NCBI RefSeq assembly: GCF_024347335.1
Contig: NZ_AP025463.1
Span: forward strand, 620,001-684,000
DNA length: 64,000 nucleotides
Source: Vibrio celticus
GTDB lineage: Bacteria; Pseudomonadota; Gammaproteobacteria; Enterobacterales; Vibrionaceae
Reading direction: 5' to 3'
The notes under the pieces were generated by a model, which worked only from the letters and a program-made list of their open reading frames with translations, was not told where the DNA came from and made no database searches. The position numbers were made by a program, and so were the translations under genes. Of the stretch, positions 7,840-15,329 are shown piece by piece. Position 1 is the first letter of the stretch. Each line of letters begins with the position of its first letter.

Positions 7840-8718
7840 CTAGATGTTCTTAACGTCTAAACCTGCAAGCTGATGCCAGTAACCATTACATTGGCGGCTT
7901 TCAATCTTCATCGGTTTTTGACCTTGCTCGTTTGCTCTGAAGTTATTGATTTCAGAGAAGGTATCGATACCGAGTGGGCTTAAACGAACCACATCAACCA
8001 GGTCATGCATGTTTGGTAAATCGTTGACTAGGTTGTAGCAGTAGCCTGATTGCGTCTGGATGCCATTAAGGTTGAAGACTGATTGGCCTTCTTGGCTTTC
8101 TACTTGTAGCCCTGTTGGGTACTTGATACAGCAGGTTTCGCAATCGTCTTTAGCTTTGTTTTCAGCGCGAGCGGTAAAGCAGCGTGCCGAGTAAGCAAGC
8201 GGCAGGTAGCCGTGGCTAAACACTTCAACTTCGAACTTGTTACGAATATTTAGCTCTTCACACTGGGTCATCACGTTGCTTAGCCATTCGCGAGAAAGCT
8301 CAACCGGCATACACCAACGCGTCATACCTTGTTTCAAGAACAGGTTTAGCGTGCGTGCGTTGTAGGTGTTTACTGCAGGGCCAACCACGAAAGGTACTTT
8401 GCTTTCGCTGGCTAGTTGAATTGCAGACACATCATTGGCTTCGATAGCAAAGTCACCGTTATCAATGTACTTCTTCATGATGTTGACTTCGCTTGGCGCT
8501 TCGAGCAATGCCATGGTCGAGAGGACAACTTGCTTACCTGAAGTAGACAGCTCTTTAGCAATGTCCATCCAGTGTTTCGCTTTCATCTCACGACGCTTTG
8601 AACACACCGCTTCACCTAGGTAGATGATGTCGGCAGAGCTTGATTTCGCTTGCTCATAGAAGCTTTCAACGTCTTGTTTTGGCCAAAAATAAAGTAGAGG
8701 GCCTAATGCGTATTTCAT
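7840..8718 (-). CDS. ubiV: Oxygen-independent ubiquinone biosynthesis protein UbiV (U32 family)
   Basis: UbiV and UbiU form an iron-sulphur heterodimer that hydroxylates ubiquinone precursors without oxygen. The 292-residue protein starts MKYALGPLLYFWPK, close to E. coli YhbV. The four cysteines that hold the 4Fe-4S cluster in E. coli are all present: C39 (GEAVCSKRR), C180 (SARCFTAR), C193 and C197 (DDCETCCIKYP). The ATG at 8718 is chosen because GGAG lies eight bases before it; an in-frame ATG four codons upstream lacks such a site. It lies 18 bases after ubiU on the same strand, so the two form an operon. Confidence 0.95.
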   Translation of the reverse strand: MKYALGPLLYFWPKQDVESFYEQAKSSSADIIYLGEAVCSKRREMKAKHWMDIAKELSTSGKQVVLSTMALLEAPSEVNIMKKYIDNGDFAIEANDVSAIQLASESKVPFVVGPAVNTYNARTLNLFLKQGMTRWCMPVELSREWLSNVMTQCEELNIRNKFEVEVFSHGYLPLAYSARCFTARAENKAKDDCETCCIKYPTGLQVESQEGQSVFNLNGIQTQSGYCYNLVNDLPNMHDLVDVVRLSPLGIDTFSEINNFRANEQGQKPMKIESRQCNGYWHQLAGLDVKNI

Positions 8719-8736
8719 TGAGTTCTCCATTTGGCT

Positions 8737-9750
8737 CTATTGCCATTTACGGTGATAAGCGCCAAGCGTGGTTTGTGTACCTTCAGATACATTCGCCAGT
8801 GTCGCATTCCAAGCTTGTTCCACTTGGTATTGTTCTGGGTTCGCTAAGTAGCGAGCGATAGCTGCGCGCCAAGTGCGAGTGACTTGTTCAACATAAGCAG
8901 GGCTGCGTTGGCGACCTTCAATCTTCACTGAGGCAACGTTTGCCGCGAAAAGCTCAGGCAACATGGATAGCGTGTTGAGGCTGGTGGGCTCTTCAAGTGC
9001 GTGATAGCGCTTACGTTCACCATCGATCTCGGCTTCAAAGCGGCCTTTACACAGCGTTGGATAACCTGCGTTTTCACCTGATTCATATTTATCGATAAGG
9101 ATTTCGTTCAAGCGAGATTCGAGGCCAGTTTCTGTTTCTTGCCAGCGAACGTATTTCGCCGGAGAACAAGCACCAACGGTATTTGGTGACTCGCCTGTCA
9201 TGTATGAAGAGAGGTAACAACGGCCTTCTGCCATGATACACAAGCTACCAAAAGCGAATACTTCAAGGTCAACGTCAGAAGTGATATTACGAGAAAGCTG
9301 TTTGACCTGATGAATCGACAACACACGCGGCAGTACGACACGCTTAACGTTGAAGTTTTTATGGTAGAAGTCGATAGCCGCCGCATTGGTCGCAGATGCT
9401 TGCACTGACAGGTGCAGTTCGAGATCTGGATACTTATTTGCTGCGTACTCAAGCACCGCAATGTCTGCGATGATCAGCGCATCAACACCCAGAGCTGCGG
9501 CGTTGTCTACGGCATTGGTCCAACGGTCGAAGCCATTTGGGTGAGCAAACGTATTTAGGGCAACATGAATTTTCTTGTTGTGGTCATGCACATACTGCAC
9601 AGCACGATCGAGCTTTTTACCCGCAAAGTTTAGGCCTGCAAAGTGTCGGGCATTGGTATCGTCTTTGAATCCGATATAGACAGCATCCGCACCACAATCA
9701 ATAGCGGTTTTCAAAGCAGGTAAGTTACCCGCTGGGCATAAGAGTTCCAT
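8737..9750 (-). CDS. ubiU: Oxygen-independent ubiquinone biosynthesis protein UbiU (U32 family)
   Basis: UbiU is the partner of UbiV in anaerobic ubiquinone hydroxylation. The 337-residue protein begins MELLCPAGNLPALKTAIDCG, the U32-family opening. It keeps the four cluster-binding cysteines at about C171, C178, C195 and C234 (GSLCIMAEGRCY, GACSPAK, TLCKGR), two residues offset from E. coli. It is first in the ubiU-ubiV operon, and an FNR-like site with class II spacing precedes it. The U32 name 'peptidase' is historical; no protease activity is implied. Confidence 0.95.
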   Translation of the reverse strand: MELLCPAGNLPALKTAIDCGADAVYIGFKDDTNARHFAGLNFAGKKLDRAVQYVHDHNKKIHVALNTFAHPNGFDRWTNAVDNAAALGVDALIIADIAVLEYAANKYPDLELHLSVQASATNAAAIDFYHKNFNVKRVVLPRVLSIHQVKQLSRNITSDVDLEVFAFGSLCIMAEGRCYLSSYMTGESPNTVGACSPAKYVRWQETETGLESRLNEILIDKYESGENAGYPTLCKGRFEAEIDGERKRYHALEEPTSLNTLSMLPELFAANVASVKIEGRQRSPAYVEQVTRTWRAAIARYLANPEQYQVEQAWNATLANVSEGTQTTLGAYHRKWQ

Positions 9751-9785
9751 TTGCTCACTACCAGTAGAATTAAGTTGAAGCGAGC

Positions 9786-9827
9786 ATTTTATGAAGAATT
9801 GTGAATGACGGAATTGATGTAAGGCAG
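9786..9827 (-). promoter_or_regulatory. FNR-type class II promoter of ubiUV (candidate)
   Basis: Read on the minus strand, CTGCC-TTAC-ATCAA (9827-9814) has one perfect FNR half-site and a degenerate one keeping the key TG. Its centre is 29.5 bp upstream of the -10-like TAAAAT (9791-9786), which puts it at about -41.5. E. coli ubiUV is induced by FNR without oxygen, so the assignment fits; the degenerate half keeps confidence moderate. Confidence 0.45.
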
Positions 9828-9927
9828 GTTTAGATGGATAAATCTGCTTTTACTCCGTTTGAGGTACTGACGAGTGACCGTTTTAGATGTTGGCTTGGTT
9901 TAAATATGAGGTACTTGAATTGGTTAG

Positions 9928-11970
9928 CTAGTTCTTATGACGGCGGTTTTGGGCAAACAACTCTTCGACATCTTGTTTCGGTTGCGGGCGATAGAAGTGG
10001 AAACCTTGAATCGAACTACAGTTGAGGTTCGATAGCAGAGTCGCTTGCTCACTGGTTTCGACACCTTCAGCAACCACGGTCAAATCGAGAGATTTACCTA
10101 GATTGATGATATTTTCAATCACTGTAATTTGCTTTGGTAGGGTATCGATATCCGAGATGAAAGCTCGGTCAATCTTAAGTTCATCAATCGGGAAGCGAGC
10201 AAGGTAAGACAGTGAAGAGTAACCAGTACCGAAATCATCAATGGAGAGAGCAAAGCCGAGTTTCTTGATGGCGTTAAGCATTTGAAGTGTGTGTTCACTA
10301 TCACTCATTACCGCGCTTTCCGTTAGCTCGAACGTAATCGCACTTGGATCAAGCTCGGTCGAACGCAGCAATTTTTCCATGTAATCAATCAGCTTTGGAT
10401 TCCCAAACTGTTCTGGAGATAGGTTGATCGCGACACGACCTGGAAGGATACCTTGCATCTTCCAGCGTTTAACCGTAGCAAATACTTCGCGCATCACCAC
10501 TCTACCAAGTTGTTCGATAAGACCAGCTCTCTCCGCTACAGGAATGAACGCGGCCGGGCTGATATAACCTTCGACAGGATGCTTCCAACGTACCAGAGCT
10601 TCAGCGCCGTTGATGGTGAAATCACGGGCATTCACTTTCGGTTGATACCAAACCTCTAGTCCATTTTGTTGCAGCGCTTTTTGTAGCTCTATCTCAAGCC
10701 ACAGTCGCATGCGCGCTTCTTTGTTCATCTGTTCGTTGAACTTGATCAGGCGGTTGCGACCACGATCTTTGGCTTCATACATTGCTGTGTCTGCATTTTG
10801 CAGCAAGATACGAGCATCAGTACCATCTTGAGGAAAGCTCACGCTACCAATCGAACAGGCTAAGCGTTTGCTAAAGTGGTGAAGATCGAAGGGTTGATTG
10901 ATCAGAGATATGATCTTTTCAGCGAGCATTTCAGGTGTTCGTTGATGTTCAGGTTCTGGCAGGATAATACCAAACTCATCCCCGCCTAAATGCCCAATCA
11001 CGGCCTTACGAGGCAGTAGGCGTTTAAGGCGCGAAGCGACCTCTTTTATCACCTTGTCACCGATGTGATGACCAAGTGAGTCATTGATATTCTTAAAGTT
11101 ATCAATATCTAGATAGAGCATCACCACCTGCGTATCGTTGTGAATGAACTGCTCAAGACGCTTAGTAAACCCAACTCGGTTGTAGAGCTTGGTCAGTGCA
11201 TCGATGTAGGCATCTTCACTGTTTGCCGGTGTATATTGTTTTGCGGTTTCTTGTGCGTCTTGGATAAGCACCAGCTGAGTGTTGCTTCCAAGAACGGTGG
11301 TGGAGTCGATGTTGAGCTGAACTTTACGTTCAAAGCCGCATCGGGCACCTGTTAAGCAAACCAAACCAGATTCAGAAATAATAGAGCTGAGGTTATTACT
11401 AAAGACTGTTTTGGTTTGTTCATCGATAAATAGGCGTCCCAACTCTTCGCCAATTAACTCTGTGGTTGAGTTAAAGCCAAGCAAGCGCGCTGCTGCTGGG
11501 TTGGATGACAAGATGTAGTCACTTTCAACGAGCAGTAATCCGTCTGGGAGTAGTTGAGATAGTTTGTGGAATTTGGCTTCAGACTCTTCTAAAGAACGGA
11601 CAAGTACTTGGTTTTCTGATGTGTCAAAGGCGTGAAAGACGATGTAGTCGGTTTTGTTGCCATTGGTAAGCGGAGATAGGCTGAAATGAAGGCTGGTATC
11701 GAGGTCAGTTTCGTTGAGGGTGACTTCGGCCTCAATCGTTTCGCCACTGAATGCACGCTCATAGTAAGGCTTGAGATGTTGGTAGAACTGTTCGCCCAAT
11801 GTTTGGCGGTCATTCATGCCTGCAAGCTCTGTTTGACTCAAACCAGCAATATCGCAGTAACGCTCATTCACCATAAAATAGTTATGTTGAGCATCAAGTA
11901 CTGCAAAAAAGAACGGACTATTTGCAGTTAGCTGGGTAAACCAATGTTGTAGTTGCTGGGGAGGCATCAA
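9928..11970 (-). CDS. PAS-GGDEF-EAL cyclic-di-GMP enzyme
   Basis: This 680-residue protein has two PAS-like sensor segments (about 5-115 and 125-240), a GGDEF domain (about 255-415) and an EAL domain (about 430-670). The cyclase signature GGDEF (329-333) is intact, but the inhibitory RxxD site upstream reads RKAV, so product inhibition is probably lost. The EAL signature (457-459), the DDFGTGYSS loop (578-586) and EGVET are intact, so phosphodiesterase activity is likely. No membrane segments are seen, so it is cytoplasmic. It sits between ubiU and ubiT, genes that lie close together in E. coli. Whether it works as cyclase, phosphodiesterase or both cannot be told here. Confidence 0.93.
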   Translation of the reverse strand: MMPPQQLQHWFTQLTANSPFFFAVLDAQHNYFMVNERYCDIAGLSQTELAGMNDRQTLGEQFYQHLKPYYERAFSGETIEAEVTLNETDLDTSLHFSLSPLTNGNKTDYIVFHAFDTSENQVLVRSLEESEAKFHKLSQLLPDGLLLVESDYILSSNPAAARLLGFNSTTELIGEELGRLFIDEQTKTVFSNNLSSIISESGLVCLTGARCGFERKVQLNIDSTTVLGSNTQLVLIQDAQETAKQYTPANSEDAYIDALTKLYNRVGFTKRLEQFIHNDTQVVMLYLDIDNFKNINDSLGHHIGDKVIKEVASRLKRLLPRKAVIGHLGGDEFGIILPEPEHQRTPEMLAEKIISLINQPFDLHHFSKRLACSIGSVSFPQDGTDARILLQNADTAMYEAKDRGRNRLIKFNEQMNKEARMRLWLEIELQKALQQNGLEVWYQPKVNARDFTINGAEALVRWKHPVEGYISPAAFIPVAERAGLIEQLGRVVMREVFATVKRWKMQGILPGRVAINLSPEQFGNPKLIDYMEKLLRSTELDPSAITFELTESAVMSDSEHTLQMLNAIKKLGFALSIDDFGTGYSSLSYLARFPIDELKIDRAFISDIDTLPKQITVIENIINLGKSLDLTVVAEGVETSEQATLLSNLNCSSIQGFHFYRPQPKQDVEELFAQNRRHKN

Positions 11971-12146
11971 AGTACTACCAATTCTCCAAGAGCTTGAATA
12001 TTCACTATCGATAAATATTTATTACTTTTTGTGTGGCTATCGATATTTACCTGTGAGTGCAGCGATCCGCTGTAATTCTCATTACCTGAGTTACTATAAC
12101 TGTGATTTTCAGGATATTAAAGGTCGAGTATCAAACAGAAGTTAAT

Positions 12147-12188
12147 TTGATACATAACAGTAACTGAGATCTCAACATCATCTATGAT
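12147..12188 (+). promoter_or_regulatory. FNR-type class II promoter of ubiT (candidate)
   Basis: TTGAT-ACAT-AACAG (12147-12160) matches the FNR consensus TTGAT-N4-ATCAA at eight of ten positions. A good -10, TATGAT, lies at 12183-12188, exactly 29.5 bp from the centre of the site, the spacing of a class II (-41.5) promoter. Transcription would start near 12195. The site also forms part of a perfect 8-bp inverted repeat, GTATCAAA / TTTGATAC, at 12128-12153. Confidence 0.55.
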
Positions 12189-12225
12189 GCATTCCATATT
12201 ATTGACAAAGTTACGGATAAGTCAC

Positions 12226-12753
12226 GTGATAAACAAGATTCGCACTCAACTAGTTCAAAATGCCGCATCAATTTTGCGATCTCCAGTCCAGTTATTGCCT
12301 AAAACAGTACAAAAAAAAGCCTTATTGGAGGCGCTTAAGAATGTCTTCAAGGAAGCTTTAGAGGACGGTGACTTTGAGTTTTTAGAAGACAAATGGCTGA
12401 AAGTCTCAATAAAAGACATGGGGTTAAGTTGGTGTATTAGCTACAAAAATGAGCAACTGGTTGTAGCTGATGAAGAGGTGGCTGAAGATGTAAGCTTTAG
12501 CGGCAATCTTAACGATCTTGTGTTGATTGCGGGGCGTAAAGAAGACCCAGATACGCTTTTCTTCCAACGTAGACTGTCTATTGAAGGCGATACCGAGCTC
12601 GGTTTAGAAGTCAAAAACTTGATGGATAGCGTAGATTTGGACTTATTGCCGACTCCTATGAAAACTTTGTTAAATCAATTAGCTGATTTTGTGCAGAAGG
12701 GAGTACAATCCCCAGATACACAAAGTGAGGTAATGAATGCTTATTCGAACTGA
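12226..12753 (+). CDS. ubiT: Ubiquinone biosynthesis accessory factor UbiT (SCP2 domain)
   Basis: UbiT is an SCP2-fold lipid-binding protein needed for ubiquinone synthesis without oxygen, where it plays the part that UbiJ plays in air. The hallmark PDTLFFQRRLSIEGDTELGL and the following VKNLMD motif match E. coli YhbT. The frame is open from an ATG at 12184, but that lies on the predicted -10 box. The GTG at 12226, with GGATAA before it, gives a 175-residue protein whose N-terminus (VINKIRTQLVQNAAS) aligns with E. coli, so I prefer it. It overlaps the GNAT gene by 17 bases. Confidence 0.9.
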   Translation: MINKIRTQLVQNAASILRSPVQLLPKTVQKKALLEALKNVFKEALEDGDFEFLEDKWLKVSIKDMGLSWCISYKNEQLVVADEEVAEDVSFSGNLNDLVLIAGRKEDPDTLFFQRRLSIEGDTELGLEVKNLMDSVDLDLLPTPMKTLLNQLADFVQKGVQSPDTQSEVMNAYSN

Positions 12754-13240
12754 AGCACCGGCAGATATACTTGTCATTGATCGTTTATTGAAATCTGTTT
12801 TTGAAACAGATGCAGAAGCTAACTTGGTTATGAGCTTGCGTGAGAATAGCCATTTAACGCTATCGCTGGTGGCTTGTTCTGATGAAGGCGAGGTGGTTGG
12901 TCACCTGATGTTTAGCCCTATCACTCTTGATGGCGACGATCATAACTGGCAAGGGCTTGCGCCTCTCGCTGTGAAAGAAGAGTTCCGCAATCAAGACATT
13001 GCCAAATCTCTAGTTGAAGATGCGTTTTCCACTTTGGTTGATTTTGGTTACCCAGCTTGCGTTGTGCTTGGTGACCCTGCTTATTACAGCCGCTTTGGTT
13101 TCAAGGCTGCGAGCGAGTTTGGCCTGAGTTGTGTTTGGGATGTGCCTGAAGGTGCTTTCCAAGCGATCGAATTGGTAGACGGTGCATTTACTGGACATGC
13201 TGGTGAGATTGCTTACAGCCCAGAGTTCAACGACTTATAA
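12737..13240 (+). CDS. yhbS: GNAT-family N-acetyltransferase (YhbS-like)
   Basis: A 167-residue acetyl-CoA-dependent acyltransferase of the GNAT fold. The acetyl-CoA-binding region is visible as LAPLAVKEEFRNQDIAKSLV (about 75-94), followed by the Y-rich substrate strand VLGDPAYYSRFGFKAAS typical of YhbS. It overlaps the end of ubiT, the same pairing as yhbT-yhbS in E. coli, which makes the orthology likely. The acyl acceptor is not evident from sequence. The ATG lies within ubiT, so translation is probably coupled. A terminator follows. Confidence 0.88.
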   Translation: MLIRTEAPADILVIDRLLKSVFETDAEANLVMSLRENSHLTLSLVACSDEGEVVGHLMFSPITLDGDDHNWQGLAPLAVKEEFRNQDIAKSLVEDAFSTLVDFGYPACVVLGDPAYYSRFGFKAASEFGLSCVWDVPEGAFQAIELVDGAFTGHAGEIAYSPEFNDL

Positions 13241-13280
13241 GCTGATTTATCACGCAATAAGATACAAACTGATTTAGTCT

Positions 13281-13312
13281 AAATAAAGGAGCTTGATGCT
13301 CCTTTATTTTTT
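13281..13312 (+). terminator. Rho-independent terminator after yhbS
   Basis: AAATAAAGGAGC pairs perfectly with GCTCCTTTATTT over a five-base loop, ending in a T-rich tail. Confidence 0.88.
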
Positions 13313-13438
13313 GTTAGTATCAGCCCAGTTCTAATAAGTGTTCTTTCAATAGAGGCAGCTTTCACAAAACTAGTTCTAACAAACTTCTTGTTTCAATAAA
13401 CTTTGGCTCCAATAAACTTAAGGTTACTACCGCTAGAT

Positions 13439-13837
13439 ATGTCACAAACACACGCGCAATACCTACAAGAGATGGGCATTAGCCAATGGGAACTAAGTCA
13501 CCCAGAGCGTTTAGCAGGTTATGAATCTGAATTGACTCCGCTCTCGAACGATTGCAAGTTACTGTTGGTTTCGCCTGAAAAACCTCAGGAAGATCTCGCC
13601 GTGATGTTTGAGCGAGTACTCAAAAGTATCAAACTCGACTTATCTCAGGCTTTACACCTTCAACCGCAACACTTGTCTACTGTGGATTTAGGTTCGGTTG
13701 AGTGGGTATGGTTTGCTGGTTGTGAGTCGCCTCAAGAGCTGAAGGCTAAAACACTTCAATCGCCATTACTGTCTGACATTAACGGTAACACCCAACACCG
13801 CCGCGACTTATGGCAACAAATTTGTGCTTATGACTAA
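13439..13837 (+). CDS. holD: DNA polymerase III psi subunit
   Basis: HolD (psi) links the clamp loader to single-stranded DNA-binding protein through the chi subunit. This divergent family is recognised from the N-terminal YLQEMGISQWELSHPERL, which parallels E. coli LQQLGITQW, from the C-terminal RRDLWQQICAYD, and from its position directly before rimI. The frame is open upstream with a TTG at 13403, but the ATG at 13439 starts the conserved segment and gives 132 residues, the usual size. The ribosome binding site is weak (AAGG about 14 bases away). It overlaps rimI by eight bases. Confidence 0.88.
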   Translation: MSQTHAQYLQEMGISQWELSHPERLAGYESELTPLSNDCKLLLVSPEKPQEDLAVMFERVLKSIKLDLSQALHLQPQHLSTVDLGSVEWVWFAGCESPQELKAKTLQSPLLSDINGNTQHRRDLWQQICAYD

Positions 13838-14285
13838 TCAATTTTTACCGACTTCACAACAACACCTAGATGCCATTTGGCAGATAGAGCAGGCCGCGCA
13901 TTCTCACCCTTGGTCTGAAAACATGATCCGAGATCTTGATAGCCGAGGCGCTTGTCATCATGTGCTTGAAGTCGATGGGCAAGTGGTCGGGTACTTCTTC
14001 GCGCAGAATATCGTTGGCGAAGTCACGCTGCTTAATATTGCGGTAGACCCAAGCCAGCAAGGCAAAGGGTATGGAAAAGCGTTAACGGAACATTTCCTTG
14101 ATATGTGCGAACAAGCTGACGCAGAAAGCGCTTGGCTAGAAGTTCGCGAAAGTAATGTGAATGCGTTTAATCTTTACGAAAAGGCCGGTTTTAATGAAGT
14201 TGATCGCCGTCGTAACTATTATCCAACCAAGCAAGGCAACGAAGACGCCATCATTATGAGCTATCTTTTTATGTCTTTTAGCTAG
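13830..14285 (+). CDS. rimI: Ribosomal protein S18-alanine N-acetyltransferase
   Basis: RimI is a GNAT enzyme that acetylates the N-terminal alanine of ribosomal protein S18. The 151-residue protein has the acetyl-CoA pocket QQGKGYGKALTEHFL, the strand EVTLLNIAVDPS before it, and the family ending RRRNYYPTKQGNEDAIIM. The ATG at 13830 lies inside the end of holD. The last bases, including the TAG stop, are the CTAG target duplicated by the adjacent IS5-type element. The gene is therefore uninterrupted but has lost its native downstream context to the insertion. Confidence 0.93.
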   Translation: MTNQFLPTSQQHLDAIWQIEQAAHSHPWSENMIRDLDSRGACHHVLEVDGQVVGYFFAQNIVGEVTLLNIAVDPSQQGKGYGKALTEHFLDMCEQADAESAWLEVRESNVNAFNLYEKAGFNEVDRRRNYYPTKQGNEDAIIMSYLFMSFS

Positions 14286-15166
14286 GGCGTGTTGATCTTT
14301 CGTGAGTGTTTTTTGAACAGCATGGTAAAGAGTTATAATTTGCTTCGCCAAAAGTAAAACCATAACCAATACCATGCCAAGAACAATGCTAACTGATATT
14401 CGCTGGGAACTGCTACTCCAAGTTATGAAAAGTACAGGTCGTATTTACGATAAAACTGAACATCGAATGACATTTGAAGGAATACTTTATCGAATGAGAA
14501 CAGGTATTCCTTGGCGAGATCTACCCTCTGAGTTCGGAGAGTGGAGTACCGTTTACAGACGATTTAATCTTTGGTCAAAGAAAGGGATTTTAGATAATCT
14601 TTTCAAAAGCTTATCTAACATGGCTGATTTTGAATGGGTATTTCTTGATGGCTCTATAGTTAGAGCACATCAGCATAGTACAGGTGCAGCTACTGAAAGT
14701 TCAGAGCAAATAGGAAAAAGTCGCGGGGGCAACTCAACCAAAATTCACTTAGCCGTAGATAGTGGTGGCCTGCCGATTTGCTTTGATTTATCAGAGGGAC
14801 AACGCCACGATATAGTGCATGCCGAAAGCTTAGTTGAGCAACTCGATGAAGTTAATACCATCGTTTGTGATAAAGGATATGACAGCGAACCTTTCCGTAT
14901 TTTTGTTAAGGAACGTGGCGGAGAAACGGTAATTGCTAAACGCAATTACGGACAAGATATAGACAAAGACAGTATGGATTGGTGTTTATACAAGTATCGT
15001 CACTTGGTCGAAAATGCCTTTGGGAGAATTAAGCATTATCGAGCTATTTCAAGTAGATATGACAAGCTAGAAAGGAATTATGCCAGCATGTTATCGCTGG
15101 CATTCATGTTAATGTGGCTACCGATGTATTGTTGAACGCGAAATGTACAGCAAAGATCAACACGCC
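14286..15166 (+). mobile_element. IS5-type insertion sequence, copy 1
   Basis: An 881-bp element with 15-bp perfect terminal inverted repeats (GGCGTGTTGATCTTT) and one transposase gene. CTAG flanks both ends (14282-14285 and 15167-15170). Since CTAG is palindromic, the duplication could be the full four bases or just TA with ends starting GGGCG. It sits exactly at the stop codon of rimI. A second copy of the same length lies at 57482-58362 in the opposite orientation, with an identical transposase. Confidence 0.93.
14374..15135 (+). CDS. IS5-family transposase, copy 1
   Basis: A 253-residue DDE transposase in one uninterrupted frame. The N-terminal RMRTGIPWRDLPSEFGEWST is the DUF4096-type DNA-binding segment of this family. 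The catalytic triad is visible as FLDGS (first D), VCDKGYDS (second D) and ENAFGRIKHYR (E with the R/K of the YREK-like motif). All parts are present, so it is probably active. It belongs to the IS427/IS1031-like part of the IS5 family; subgroup assignment is from memory. Start ATG at 14374 follows 88 bases of element leader. Confidence 0.93.
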   Translation: MPRTMLTDIRWELLLQVMKSTGRIYDKTEHRMTFEGILYRMRTGIPWRDLPSEFGEWSTVYRRFNLWSKKGILDNLFKSLSNMADFEWVFLDGSIVRAHQHSTGAATESSEQIGKSRGGNSTKIHLAVDSGGLPICFDLSEGQRHDIVHAESLVEQLDEVNTIVCDKGYDSEPFRIFVKERGGETVIAKRNYGQDIDKDSMDWCLYKYRHLVENAFGRIKHYRAISSRYDKLERNYASMLSLAFMLMWLPMYC

Positions 15167-15230
15167 CTAGTCATACTGTAGCTTTTAGCTAAGCAGAGAG
15201 TACGCGAAAAATAGGGTGTAAACTGACCCT

Positions 15231-15303
15231 TTAGAAAGTGACACGCTTTCTGTATAATCCGCACACAGAATTCAAGGGCAAGTATTATCTACTTGCCCTT
15301 TTT
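15231..15303 (+). promoter_or_regulatory. prfC promoter followed by a terminator-like hairpin
   Basis: TATAAT at 15253-15258 with TTAGAA at 15231-15236 (16-bp spacing) forms a likely promoter. Directly downstream, AAGGGCAAGTA (15274-15284) pairs perfectly with TACTTGCCCTT (15290-15300) and runs into five Ts. The hairpin lies between this promoter and the prfC start, so transcription from it must pass the hairpin: either an attenuator, or the old rimI terminator that prfC has to read through. Confidence 0.6.
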
Positions 15304-15329
15304 ACGCTTTAGATCAGCAAAGGGCGACT

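Noticed and set aside
9834..10025. Plus-strand frame between ubiU and the GGDEF-EAL gene
   Set aside because: Most of it overlaps the end of the GGDEF-EAL gene on the other strand, and no ribosome binding site or family pattern is seen.
12181..12225. ATG at 12184 as the ubiT start
   Set aside because: It lies on the predicted -10 box and adds 14 residues not seen in E. coli UbiT; the GTG at 12226 fits better, though this is not proven.
14286..15166. rimI disrupted by the IS5-type element
   Set aside because: The stop codon is part of the CTAG target and the conserved RimI C-terminus is complete, so the gene is intact.
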